Below, one piece after another: positions 53,395-61,866 of a DNA stretch of 64,000 bases. Under the pieces are notes generated by a model. It saw only the letters and a program-made list of their open reading frames with translations, was not told the origin of the DNA and made no database searches. The position numbers and the translations under genes were made by a program. How positions within the stretch are numbered: position 1 is the first letter of the stretch; the number at the start of each line of letters is the position of its first letter. This stretch comes from Bin5 sp022821545 (lineage in GTDB: Bacteria > Chloroflexota > Anaerolineae > Caldilineales > Caldilineaceae), in assembly GCA_963664085.2 (NCBI GenBank), contig CAXXLO010000002.1, forward strand, positions 1,798,001 through 1,862,000. Reading direction: 5' to 3'.

Positions 53395-54789
53395 ATGGGT
53401 AAGACGGAAGAAAGAAGAGGATCCAGCCGACGCGAATTCCTGCGCGACGGCGCGTTGACAGTGGCCGGAGTTGCCGTGGTTGCATGCGCGCCGGCGGCGG
53501 CGCCAGCTGAAGAAGCGGCCGGGTCCGAGGCGCCTGCCGTCGTGAAGGCATCGGTTGCGGCCAACGATTTTGAGGCCGCGTACGAAGAGGTGGGCCGCCA
53601 GTGGGAGGGCACGCTGCTGCGGGTCCCGGTCGGCGGCGTCGGGCATTGGGCCGTGAATGAGACGGCGTCGGCTCGGTTTACCGAACTGACCGGTATCGAA
53701 ACCGAATGGGAGAACAACCCCTACGACCAGGTCTACGACAAGACCTTCCTGGACCTCGGTTCGCAGAGCGGCACCTATGACATTATAGACCTGAACTTCG
53801 CCTGGTTCGGCCAGTTTATCGCCACGGACGGCCTGCTGCGGCTGGAGGACTATGTGGACAACCCTGCCTTCCCCCCGATCGACCTGGACGCCTTTGTGCC
53901 AGCCGTGTTGGAGGTCTACGCCAAGTGGGAAGGTGGCCTTTACGGCCTGCCGTGGCTGGGTGACGCCATGATCTTCCCCTACAACCAGACCCACTTCGAG
54001 GCGGCCGGTCTGGACCCGGATGCGCCGCCCGTCACCTGGGACGAGGTTCATGAGTTCGGCATGGAGCTGACGCAGGGCGACCAGTACGGCTTCGCGCTGA
54101 TGGGCGGCCGCCAGATCCAGGCGATGTGTACCTATGCCGCTATCTTCTTCGGGCTGGCGAATAAGGGCTTCTACGACGACGCGGGCGTGCCGCAGTTTGC
54201 CAGTGACGAAGGGTTCGAAGCGATGGAGATCATGGCGGTGAAACTGCCGGAGATCTCACCGCCGGCCGCAATCTCCTGGGACATTGTGCAGGCCGCGGAA
54301 GCGGTGACACAGGGCACCTGCTCGATGGAGATCCAATGGCCGGGCATCCTGCCGGGACTGATTGCCGAGGACTCGCCGGTGTACGGGCAGATGGGCTTTG
54401 CCGCGCCTCCCGGAGGCACGCCGCTGGGTGGCCACGGCATCGCGGTATCCAACTACTCCAGGAACAAGGACGCCGCCTATCTGCTCTGCCACTACCTGGT
54501 TTCGCCTGAGATCCAGCGCCAGTACGTGAGCGAGGGCTACGCCATCACCCTGACAGACCTGTTTGAAGATCCCGAAGTCCAGGCGATCAACCCCTACTTG
54601 AAGACGATGGGCGACGCCATGGCGATCGGCCTGAGCTGGCCGCGCACGGAGGAGACCAACGAGGTCTTCGATATCATGGTCAAGCACATCAACGCAGCCA
54701 TCACCGGGGAAGAGACGCCTGAAGAAGCGACCCAACTGATGAATGACGAGATTCTGGAGTTGCGCCAAGAGCGCGGTTATGTCAGCTAG
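53395..54789 (+). CDS. ABC transporter substrate-binding lipoprotein (cassette 3)
   Basis: 464 residues; GAGGAGG is upstream of the ATG. A Tat signal (SRREFLRDGALTVAG) leads to lipobox VVAC (Cys31), then an Ala/Glu-rich linker. The mature protein is a family 1 solute-binding protein (TLLRVPVGGVGHWAVNE, ENNPYDQVYDKTFLDLGSQ, LPWLGDAMIFPYN). It has little resemblance to the other two binding proteins in the ligand region. Unlike cassettes 1 and 2, only 28 bases separate it from the permease and there is no hairpin. Confidence 0.9.
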   Translation: MGKTEERRGSSRREFLRDGALTVAGVAVVACAPAAAPAEEAAGSEAPAVVKASVAANDFEAAYEEVGRQWEGTLLRVPVGGVGHWAVNETASARFTELTGIETEWENNPYDQVYDKTFLDLGSQSGTYDIIDLNFAWFGQFIATDGLLRLEDYVDNPAFPPIDLDAFVPAVLEVYAKWEGGLYGLPWLGDAMIFPYNQTHFEAAGLDPDAPPVTWDEVHEFGMELTQGDQYGFALMGGRQIQAMCTYAAIFFGLANKGFYDDAGVPQFASDEGFEAMEIMAVKLPEISPPAAISWDIVQAAEAVTQGTCSMEIQWPGILPGLIAEDSPVYGQMGFAAPPGGTPLGGHGIAVSNYSRNKDAAYLLCHYLVSPEIQRQYVSEGYAITLTDLFEDPEVQAINPYLKTMGDAMAIGLSWPRTEETNEVFDIMVKHINAAITGEETPEEATQLMNDEILELRQERGYVS

Positions 54790-54817
54790 TCGATAACCGG
54801 TAGGGAAACGGGCTGCG

Positions 54818-55804
54818 ATGACAACGGGCGAACAGCACGCCTCATTGGAGCAGGAACGTATTACACAAGGCCAGCAGGGGCAGATCCGCACAGCCGGCGG
54901 GGAAAAGGGAAACCGGCTGTTGGGTCTGCCTCTTCACTATCTCCTGATCGCGCCCACATTCCTGATCGTTTTCGGTCTGCTGGTCTATCCGCTGGGCTAT
55001 GCGATCGTACTCAGCGCTTCCAACAAGATCCTGACCGGTTCGGTCCCCTTCAAATGGGTGGGGCTGGACAACTATCTCGATCTGCTGGCGCTGGAGAGTG
55101 AGATGTGGACGTCGGTCGGTGTGACCCTTCGCTTCGCGCTGGTGGGCGTCCTGTTGGAGTTCGTCATCGGCCTCAGCCTCGCGCTGTTGCTCAACCGGGA
55201 ATTCCGGGGGCGCACTTGGCTGCGGGTGGGGCTTCTCGTCCCGCTGATGGTGCCGCCGCTGGCTTCGGGGCTGATCTGGCGCATCATCTATGATGACGAG
55301 TTCGGCGTCTTTCCGCACCTGATCCGAACCGTGGGCGCCAATCCGCCGATCTTTCTGGGCGATCCGGATTGGGCGCTGTATGCCGTTGTCGCCACCGAGG
55401 TATGGCGCTCAAGCCCGTTCATGGTGCTCGTGCTGCTGGCTGCCTTGCAGGCGCAGCCTGTAGAAACAATTGAGGCCGCGGAGGTGGACGGCGCCAGCGG
55501 CTGGCAGGTCTTCCGTCTGATCACGCTGCCCTTTATCACGCCGGTCATCATCGTAGCGCTGCTCTTCCGTACGGTCGATGCCCTGCGCACCTTTGACCTG
55601 ATCTTCCTGCTGACCGCCGGAGGTCCGGGCACGACAACCGAAGTGATCAGCATGTTCATCTACCGCTGGGGCTTCCGCCATTTCAAGCTGGGCTTCACCT
55701 CGGCGGCGTCGATCCTGCTGATGATCGCTACCCTTATCATCTGCATCTTCTATCTGCGCATGCTGGTCGTGCGTCAGGCCGAAGTCCAGCTCACGCAGGA
55801 GTAG
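54818..55804 (+). CDS. ABC sugar permease, UgpA/MalF type (cassette 3)
   Basis: 328 residues with an N-terminal hydrophilic stretch of about 45 residues rich in Gln/Glu, then six helices starting YLLIAPTFLIVFGLLVYPLG. The EAA loop near residue 222 reads EAAEVDGASGWQVFRLITLP. The C-terminal end is VRQAEVQLTQE. It pairs with the permease 45 bases downstream. Confidence 0.92.
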   Translation: MTTGEQHASLEQERITQGQQGQIRTAGGEKGNRLLGLPLHYLLIAPTFLIVFGLLVYPLGYAIVLSASNKILTGSVPFKWVGLDNYLDLLALESEMWTSVGVTLRFALVGVLLEFVIGLSLALLLNREFRGRTWLRVGLLVPLMVPPLASGLIWRIIYDDEFGVFPHLIRTVGANPPIFLGDPDWALYAVVATEVWRSSPFMVLVLLAALQAQPVETIEAAEVDGASGWQVFRLITLPFITPVIIVALLFRTVDALRTFDLIFLLTAGGPGTTTEVISMFIYRWGFRHFKLGFTSAASILLMIATLIICIFYLRMLVVRQAEVQLTQE

Positions 55805-55849
55805 ACGGCAGAAACGCTGACTCTCCCCACAGCCTGGGCTTCGTTTTCC

Positions 55850-56698
55850 ATGAGACAGACCACGATGCGTACAAACAACCTCAAGCGGATCCGGAACGTC
55901 GCCATGTTTTTCGTCGTGGCGGCCGTCTGGATCTTCTATTTTTTTCCAATCTATTGGATGTTGACCTCCTCCTTCAAGACGCGGGTGGACACGTTCGCCA
56001 TTCCGCCCAAATGGGTCTTCTGGCCTACGCTCCAGTTCTATCTCAGCAGCTTTACCAACCCTAAATTTCTGAAGGTGATCCAGAACAGCCTCATCATCAC
56101 GGGCACGACGGTCTTCCTTTCGCTGGTACTGGGCGCGTGGGCGGCCTACGCCTTTGCCCGCTTCCGGTTCAAAGGTTCGCTGACATTGAGTTTCTCGCTC
56201 ATTGTCGCCCGCATGATGCCCCCGATCGTTTTCATCGTACCGCTTTATCTGCTGTTTAACATGCTCAAACTGCGCAATACGCACATCGGCCTGATACTGA
56301 TCTTTACCGTTTTCAACCTGCCTTTTACTGTGTGGATGCTCAAGAGCTTCTTCGAAGAGGTGCCGATCGAACTGGAAGAGGCGGCCTGGATCGACGGGGC
56401 CTCGCGGCTGCAAGCGCTTGGGCGCGTGATCCTGCCGCTGATCGCGCCGGGGCTGGCCGCGACCGCGGTCTTCGCCGCGCTGCTCGCCTGGAACGAGTTC
56501 CTGTTTGCGCTGCTGCTGGGTGGTCCCGACACGACGACGCTTCCGGTCTTCCTGTCCGGCTTCCTGGGAGAACGGGATGTGGAGTGGGGCGACATCATGG
56601 CCACGGCCACCGTCGCGGTCCTGCCGCCCACGCTGCTGGTGATGCTCGTCCAGCAGAACCTGATCAAGGGCCTTACGCTGGGCGCAGTGAAGGGGTAG
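55850..56698 (+). CDS. ABC sugar permease, UgpE/MalG type (cassette 3)
   Basis: 282 residues; an alternative ATG lies 15 bases into the gene at 55865. Six helices begin VAMFFVVAAVWIFYFFPIYW; the EAA loop near residue 175 reads EAAWIDGASRLQALGRVILP. The C-terminus LIKGLTLGAVKG is the family ending. It is followed 50 bases downstream by another PhyH gene in the same direction. Confidence 0.92.
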   Translation: MRQTTMRTNNLKRIRNVAMFFVVAAVWIFYFFPIYWMLTSSFKTRVDTFAIPPKWVFWPTLQFYLSSFTNPKFLKVIQNSLIITGTTVFLSLVLGAWAAYAFARFRFKGSLTLSFSLIVARMMPPIVFIVPLYLLFNMLKLRNTHIGLILIFTVFNLPFTVWMLKSFFEEVPIELEEAAWIDGASRLQALGRVILPLIAPGLAATAVFAALLAWNEFLFALLLGGPDTTTLPVFLSGFLGERDVEWGDIMATATVAVLPPTLLVMLVQQNLIKGLTLGAVKG

Positions 56699-56748
56699 GC
56701 ATTGGACCGGCCCGGCGCGGCCTGACAAAACATGGAGAGACGCGAAAA

Positions 56749-57645
56749 ATGACGGACATGACAGCCACACAGACGCCGACGGTCGTCGCCGGCGTCAACA
56801 TCGATGAACTGGTCACCCATGCCGTCCTCACGGAGTACCGGCAGCGCGGCTATTGGGTCAGCCCCAAGCTGTTCAACGCTGCACAGATCGCCGAAATGCG
56901 TGAGGCGCAGGAGCGCATGTGGGCCGGCGAGCACGACTCGGAAATCCCGTCGCAGTACGGCGCGCGCGCAGTGGAGCCTGGGGCGCCGGACGTGCGCCAG
57001 CAGTGCAACGCATTCTGGCTCAGCGACGTGATCCGCAAAGTGACCACAAGCCCGCTGCTGGGCGCGATCGGCGCCCGTTTCATGGGCGTCGACACGGTGC
57101 GCCTGTGGCATGACCAGGCCGTCTACAAGCCGGGGATCGGCCCCGACGGCAAGGACGAGACGGCCGGCAACATCGGCTGGCACCAGGACTACGGCCACTG
57201 GAAGTCGTCCAGCACCTCGAATATGTGTACCGCCTGGATCGCCCTGCAGGACACCGACCTGCAGAACGGCGGCATGCGCACAATCGTCGGTTCGCACAAG
57301 TGGGGGCTGCTGGAGGACAGTGACACCTTCGGACACAAGGACCTGGACGGCCTGCAGGCCCGCTTTGCCAACCAGGACATCAGCGGCGCATGGCTGGATG
57401 AGCCGTGCATCATGCAGGCGGGCCAGGTGAGCTTCCATCACGCGCTCACGCTGCACGGCTCCGGCCCCAACCTGACCTGGGAGCCGCGCATGTGCCTGAT
57501 CTCACACATGATGCCCGGGGACACGACCTATCTGCCCGGCCGCCAGTACCATCCCAACCTGGTCTTCCTCGGCCCGCACGCGCAGGAGGGCGAGCCGTTC
57601 GCCGGGCCGTACTGGCCGCAGATGTGGCCCAAAGACGAGGAGTGA
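56749..57645 (+). CDS. Phytanoyl-CoA dioxygenase-family protein, distant third copy
   Basis: 298 residues from the ATG at 56749, with GGAGAG upstream; the frame is open further upstream but only overlaps the permease gene. The iron site IGWHQDYGHWKSSS (HxD near residue 143-145) and distal His SFHHALTLHGSGPN match the family. An insertion around GIGPDGKDETAGN lies before the HxD. It is clearly separate from the tandem pair upstream, so it probably acts on a different molecule. It is placed directly after ABC cassette 3. Confidence 0.9.
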   Translation: MTDMTATQTPTVVAGVNIDELVTHAVLTEYRQRGYWVSPKLFNAAQIAEMREAQERMWAGEHDSEIPSQYGARAVEPGAPDVRQQCNAFWLSDVIRKVTTSPLLGAIGARFMGVDTVRLWHDQAVYKPGIGPDGKDETAGNIGWHQDYGHWKSSSTSNMCTAWIALQDTDLQNGGMRTIVGSHKWGLLEDSDTFGHKDLDGLQARFANQDISGAWLDEPCIMQAGQVSFHHALTLHGSGPNLTWEPRMCLISHMMPGDTTYLPGRQYHPNLVFLGPHAQEGEPFAGPYWPQMWPKDEE

Positions 57646-57792
57646 GTGAAGGAGAGTGAGGAGTGAGAATTTCTCGCTTCTCACTTCTTTGCGTTTCTTA
57701 TTTTCGCTGTACCTTACTTCTCGCTGTTTCTCAATCCTCGCAGTATTTCAACTCTCACTTCTCTCTACTCACTCCTCTCTACTCGCCGTTCC
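57646..57792. other. Pyrimidine-rich intergenic spacer
   Basis: 147 bases, convergent region. The plus strand is a degenerate run of CTCACTTCTC/CTCTACTC-like words, which on the minus strand read as GAGTGAG/GAGTAGAGAG. It has the low-complexity look of drifted spacer repeats rather than a terminator. Confidence 0.5.
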
Positions 57793-58791
57793 TTATTCTT
57801 CGATTTCTCCAGTCGCGCGCAGGAGCGTCTCCTGCACGAGAAGTTCGTGAGAGTACGGGCGGGCGGGCGGCTGCTGGCCCTGGATCGTCTTCAGAAAATC
57901 CACCAGCTCCAAGTCATATAGCTTCTGGCGCGTCTGGGTTTCAATCGGGACCTTCTGCACGCCTTCCGCATAGCCGCCCTGGGCCTCAGTCAGGCAGAGG
58001 TGGATCTCGCTGGCCGGCTCGAGCGGCTCCATGATGGCCCAGGCCCGGCTGCCGTAGACCTCGAAGCGGCGCGCGGCGGGGCGCGTCTCCATGGCCGAAG
58101 TTTCGACCAGCGCCATGGCTCCTTCATATTCAAAGACGCCCAAAGTGTTGTCGGGACACTCGGCGACTACGTCCGTCTCATTGCGCAGATACGCGGTCAC
58201 CTTGCGCGGACGGCCGAGCAGCCAGACGACCTGGTCGAGCATGTGGCAGCCCAGCTCGTAGAATACGCCCCCGCGATGACGGCTGACCTCGCGGCGCGCA
58301 TTCTCGTCCATCGCCGTGCCGATGCGGGTGCGCAGGGCGAAAATATCCCCAAGAAAACCTGACTTTACCCACTCGTCAATCTGCTGGAAACCGGCGTGAT
58401 AGCGGAACATGTAGCCCATCTGGACGGTCAGCCCGCGCTCTTCGGCCAGGGCGATTGTGCGCTGCCACTGGGGCCAGTCGTCGCCGGCCGGTTTGTCGTA
58501 CCAGACGTGCTTGCCAGCCTGCACGCAGCGCTCGGTCTGGTCGAGGCCGTGGTGGGTGGGGCCTTCGGAGGAGACCGCGAGAATGCTGTCGTCGTCAAGC
58601 ATTTCACTCTCGCTGCCGAACCAGTGTACGTTCTGGTAGGGCCCGTCGGCCGCGGCCATGGCCCGGCGCCGCTCCTCGTCGGGCTCGAGGACGCCCGCCA
58701 GCTCGACGTCGGGATTGTCGATGATCGCGCGCAGCTTGCCGGCGGCATGGGCGTGTTTTGTACCATATTGGGCGACACGGATATTGGACAT
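57793..58791 (-). CDS. Gfo/Idh/MocA-family oxidoreductase
   Basis: 332 residues; AGGAG lies six bases before the ATG. The Rossmann N-terminus IRVAQYGTKHAHAAG is unusual in having TKHAHA where most members have G-x-x-A. WYDKPAGDDWPQWQ near residue 95 replaces the usual EKP. ELGCHMLDQVVWLLGRP near residue 175 matches the family's G-x-H-x-x-D. It acts as an NAD(P)-dependent dehydrogenase on a sugar or polyol. It lies 73 bases downstream of another family member. Confidence 0.87.
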   Translation of the reverse strand: MSNIRVAQYGTKHAHAAGKLRAIIDNPDVELAGVLEPDEERRRAMAAADGPYQNVHWFGSESEMLDDDSILAVSSEGPTHHGLDQTERCVQAGKHVWYDKPAGDDWPQWQRTIALAEERGLTVQMGYMFRYHAGFQQIDEWVKSGFLGDIFALRTRIGTAMDENARREVSRHRGGVFYELGCHMLDQVVWLLGRPRKVTAYLRNETDVVAECPDNTLGVFEYEGAMALVETSAMETRPAARRFEVYGSRAWAIMEPLEPASEIHLCLTEAQGGYAEGVQKVPIETQTRQKLYDLELVDFLKTIQGQQPPARPYSHELLVQETLLRATGEIEE

Positions 58792-58864
58792 CGTTGACTC
58801 CTGAATTGTTGAATGCGCTGCCGCTTCGCTGTTTGAGCGCTGGCGGATGCACTGGTTACGGGCT

Positions 58865-59890
58865 CTACGCGTTCAGCTCTGCCGGCAGCTCAACTTTCTG
58901 CGGCTGTCCGCTGTGGACCGACGCGATGAGACTTTCGAGGACCAGCGTGGCCACAATGCCGGGATACGCCGGCACGTAGGGATCAGTATCGTTGCGGATG
59001 GCATCGACCAGCAGGGGCATGCGCTCGATGAAAGGCGGAGAGTACGACTCGGTGGTCAGCTCGCCGCTGACCGGATCGGGCGTGGTGATGGTGGCGCGGC
59101 TAAAATGTTTGTCGAGCACGGCGCTCTGCTGCCCGTCGTTAAAGGTGAAGAACCACTTGGTCAGCTTCTCGCTGAAGCCGGCGTCGCTCATCAGATAGGT
59201 GGCGACCGAACCGTTGGCGAAGCGGATGTTGGCCGCGACAGTATCGATAATGTCGGGCGAGGCCAGCTGGCCGGGATGCGTGACCTGGCCGCCGGTGGCG
59301 GAAATCTCGACTGGCGGCGAGTCGTGCATCCAGCACAGCAGATCGGCCAGATGGACGCCGACGTCAAAGAGGGGGCCGCCGCCGATGCCGGGCAGCCACT
59401 GCCAGCGCGTGAGGTCTTCACGGCCGAGCATGACCTGGGCATGGCTCACCTTGGCCGGTTGCAGGCGGCTCTTGATAGCGCGCGTCGCCCCCGAAAAACG
59501 GATGGAAAAGTTGATCATCAGCTTCTTGCCTGCCGCCTGCATCGCGTGGTAGATGCGCATACAGTCGGCGCTGGTCATGGCCATCGGCTTTTCGAGATAG
59601 ACGTGTTTACCGGCCTCGAACGCGGCCAGGGCCAGCTCAGCGTGTGTGCCGTGCGTGGTGGCGATGGTGACGATCTCGATTTCGTCATCGGCGAAGATGC
59701 GCTCCGCGTCGGTGGTATAGTAGCGGCCTTCGAACTGTTCGTAGTAGCTGCCTGCGGCCTCTTCATTGATGTCGCAGAAGGCATGCACCTCGATATCGGG
59801 CGTTGCGACGGCCCACCGGGAATGAGAGTTGCCGACGCTGCCGCAACCGATGAGTGCCCAGCCGAAGGGCTGATCGTGTGAGCTGGTCAT
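58865..59890 (-). CDS. Gfo/Idh/MocA-family oxidoreductase
   Basis: 341 residues; GGAG precedes the ATG. GWALIGCGSVGNSHSRWAV is the NAD(P)-binding Rossmann start, YLEKPMAMTSADC the EKP motif near residue 97, and GGGPLFDVGVHLADLLCWM the G-x-H-x-x-D catalytic helix near residue 170. It is a more canonical member than its neighbour downstream, with which it probably forms an operon. A sugar or inositol-like substrate is typical of the family. Confidence 0.9.
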   Translation of the reverse strand: MTSSHDQPFGWALIGCGSVGNSHSRWAVATPDIEVHAFCDINEEAAGSYYEQFEGRYYTTDAERIFADDEIEIVTIATTHGTHAELALAAFEAGKHVYLEKPMAMTSADCMRIYHAMQAAGKKLMINFSIRFSGATRAIKSRLQPAKVSHAQVMLGREDLTRWQWLPGIGGGPLFDVGVHLADLLCWMHDSPPVEISATGGQVTHPGQLASPDIIDTVAANIRFANGSVATYLMSDAGFSEKLTKWFFTFNDGQQSAVLDKHFSRATITTPDPVSGELTTESYSPPFIERMPLLVDAIRNDTDPYVPAYPGIVATLVLESLIASVHSGQPQKVELPAELNA

Positions 59891-60066
59891 CCTGCGTTTC
59901 TCCTTCTGCGTTTGCGCGCGGACGCGGTTGAGTTGGCTGTGCGAACTGTCTGGAGAGATGTGTGTGTTGGCTAGAAGGTATTGTGCGGTATCCGCGGTGT
60001 AATGACAAGTCGCATGAAGAGGCTGGGTATTTTCTCACCTGCCACAGAGAGCATCGAGAGAGGCCG

Positions 60067-60171
60067 TCAACTCTCCGCTGCGATGACAAGCCGGGCGTTC
60101 ACAGTCTCCAGAACCTTGAACAGCATGTCAATCCGGGGATTGCCTTCGTCCGAGAGCGTCCAACTGCCGCT
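60067..60171 (-). pseudogene. C-terminal remnant of an XRE-type antitoxin
   Basis: Directly after the DUF1801 stop and in the same frame, 34 codons read SWTLSDEGNPRIDML followed by FKVLETVNARLVI. This is the end pattern of HigA/COG3636-type helix-turn-helix antitoxins (LS-x-x-GNP-x-x-x-x-L-x-x-VL). No start codon or N-terminal domain remains. I recognise the pattern by eye only. Confidence 0.4.
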
Positions 60172-60615
60172 CTAACCCGACCTGGAGGCGCTGGCCTCTT
60201 CGACGAATCTCTCAAGAGGCGTCAGGGCAGCCACCTCGCCTACCAGGTCGAGCGGCAGGTCTTCCAGCTTGCGAAAACGCACGCAGGACTTGCCCATGTT
60301 GAGCCTCTTGCCGCTGGCGAGATACCGCTCCTTGAACCAGTCCGAGACCGACTCGTCAGCGTAGACGCTCGTAAGGTAGAGGGACATGTACTGCTTCTGC
60401 GAAGCGAGCGCAATGTACATCAGAGGCTGGCCGTTGTACGTGTCCGAAAATGCGTTGAAAGGGACAACGTAGGCGATCATGCCGAACTGCATCACCTCCT
60501 CGTAGCCGTCGGGCAGGTTCTCAAGAATAACATTGCGCACGGCGGAGATTGCCTCGCGCCGGACCGGTTCGAGTTCGGTCAGGTACTCTTCTGGAGTTTT
60601 GGCGCTGCTCTGCAT
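60172..60615 (-). CDS. DUF1801 domain protein
   Basis: 147 residues. It contains TPEEYLTELEPVRREAISAVRNVILENLPDGYEE and YIALASQKQYMSLYL, the conserved stretches of DUF1801 (YdhG/YjhX-like) proteins, small cytoplasmic proteins of unproven function with an iron-chaperone frataxin-like fold in one structure. An alpha/beta fold with no signal peptide. It stands alone between an oxidoreductase pair and the DUF6807 gene, with a toxin-antitoxin remnant just downstream. Confidence 0.85.
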   Translation of the reverse strand: MQSSAKTPEEYLTELEPVRREAISAVRNVILENLPDGYEEVMQFGMIAYVVPFNAFSDTYNGQPLMYIALASQKQYMSLYLTSVYADESVSDWFKERYLASGKRLNMGKSCVRFRKLEDLPLDLVGEVAALTPLERFVEEASASRSG

Positions 60616-60850
60616 CTTCGAATTCCCCCGCGAAACTTTTCAGTCTCAACCCTCGTGGCGGCAACTGACCGTATCCTTTTCCCATTGTAACAGCGGGCGA
60701 ATGGGCGGCAAGTCGGATGGGGCGCGGATCGTCCTGCTGAAACTGCGGGTCCGGTTTCTGCAGTTTGTTGCGACGGCGGCCAGGGGTTACAGTTGACTAT
60801 CCACGAAGAACAAAAAGGGCACGCAAAAAACCGAGGCTGGAGGAATAACC

Positions 60851-61783
60851 ATGACCGAACAGACCGGCTTGCAGAATTTCTCGCTGGAAGGCGATCAGGT
60901 GGCGCTGCCCAAGGGGGCGTGGGCGCAGTCGCACCGGCTGAACGTGCGCTGGCGGGGCCGGGACCTCACCTCACTGAGCCAGGGCGCCTTTCGCGCCTAC
61001 CTGTTCCCGGTCTATACGCCGGCCGGCTTCGCCGTCACGAGCGAGTCGCCCCTCGACCATCCGCACCACAACTCCCTCTGGATCGGCGCCGACCACGTCA
61101 ACTGCTATCTGCCGTATTCCAGCGGCGCGCTCGAGGAGGCCAACTACAACTTCTACGTGAACGACATCTTCCAGGGGCGGGCGCCGGGCCGCATCCTGGG
61201 CGTCGACGTGGAGGCGGAGGAAATGGCCGAAGACCATCTGCGGCTGGTGCAGACGCTGCACTGGCAGGGCCCCATCGAATGGGGCGCGCCGCAGCGCCGC
61301 ACGCTGGCGGTCGAGACGAGAACCATCGACATCCGGCCGGGCGACCTTGCCAACCTGTTCGACGTCCGCTCGCAGCTGCGCGCGGCTGAGTGGGATCTGC
61401 ACATCGGGCCGACCCGCCACGCCTACTTCGGGCTGCGCATGACCGAGCCCCTGCGCGTGACCAGCGGGGCGACCATGGTCGATTCCCAAGGCCGCACCGG
61501 GGCCGCCGCCATCAGCGGCCAGGTGTCGGACTGGGTGGACTGTTCAGGCACAACTGCGGCCGGCAAGCGCGCCGGCGCGGCCTTGTTCCCCTACACAAGC
61601 GCGCAGGGCTTCCCCTGGTTCGTAGCGGACTGGGGGACGCTCACGGTCAACCCGATGGCGCGGGAGGGGTATGCGTTGAAGCGGGGCGGCGTGCTCGACT
61701 TTGCCGTGCGGTTCGTCGTGCATGACGGAGATGTTGACGAGGCCGACGTGGCGGGGTTGTGGCGGGCTTTCGCGGCGGGGTAG
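60851..61783 (+). CDS. DUF6807 / PmoA-like family protein
   Basis: 310 residues; GGAGG is seven bases before the ATG. DHPHHNSLWIGADHVNCY near residue 73 and RHAYFGLRM near 195 match the DHPHH-containing family annotated PmoA-like (DUF6807), which often neighbours sugar-catabolism and Gfo/Idh/MocA genes. It has no signal peptide. Its activity is unknown; the name PmoA is not evidence for methane oxidation. Its placement near ABC transporters and Gfo/Idh genes fits a sugar-related role. Confidence 0.85.
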   Translation: MTEQTGLQNFSLEGDQVALPKGAWAQSHRLNVRWRGRDLTSLSQGAFRAYLFPVYTPAGFAVTSESPLDHPHHNSLWIGADHVNCYLPYSSGALEEANYNFYVNDIFQGRAPGRILGVDVEAEEMAEDHLRLVQTLHWQGPIEWGAPQRRTLAVETRTIDIRPGDLANLFDVRSQLRAAEWDLHIGPTRHAYFGLRMTEPLRVTSGATMVDSQGRTGAAAISGQVSDWVDCSGTTAAGKRAGAALFPYTSAQGFPWFVADWGTLTVNPMAREGYALKRGGVLDFAVRFVVHDGDVDEADVAGLWRAFAAG

Positions 61784-61818
61784 CTCTTGTCTGAAGTAGG
61801 ACTATTGGGGGACTTCGG

Positions 61819-61855
61819 GATGGCGGCCGCGGTCCCTATTGCCGCGGCCGCCATC
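61819..61855. terminator. Bidirectional hairpin between convergent genes
   Basis: GATGGCGGCCGCGG and CCGCGGCCGCCATC form a perfect 14-base stem with a nine-base loop in the 83-base gap between two convergent genes. No T run flanks it, so it may block read-through by structure alone. Confidence 0.55.
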
Positions 61856-61866
61856 ATCTCTCACAA

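Noticed and set aside
55409..57456. Two long minus-strand open frames opposite the cassette 3 permeases and the third PhyH gene.
   Set aside because: Shadows of coding genes; the translations are Arg/Gln/His-rich and unlike real proteins.
60851..61783. Reading the PmoA-like name as methane monooxygenase.
   Set aside because: The family shares only an annotation label; no membrane helices or copper site, and no pmoB/pmoC are nearby.
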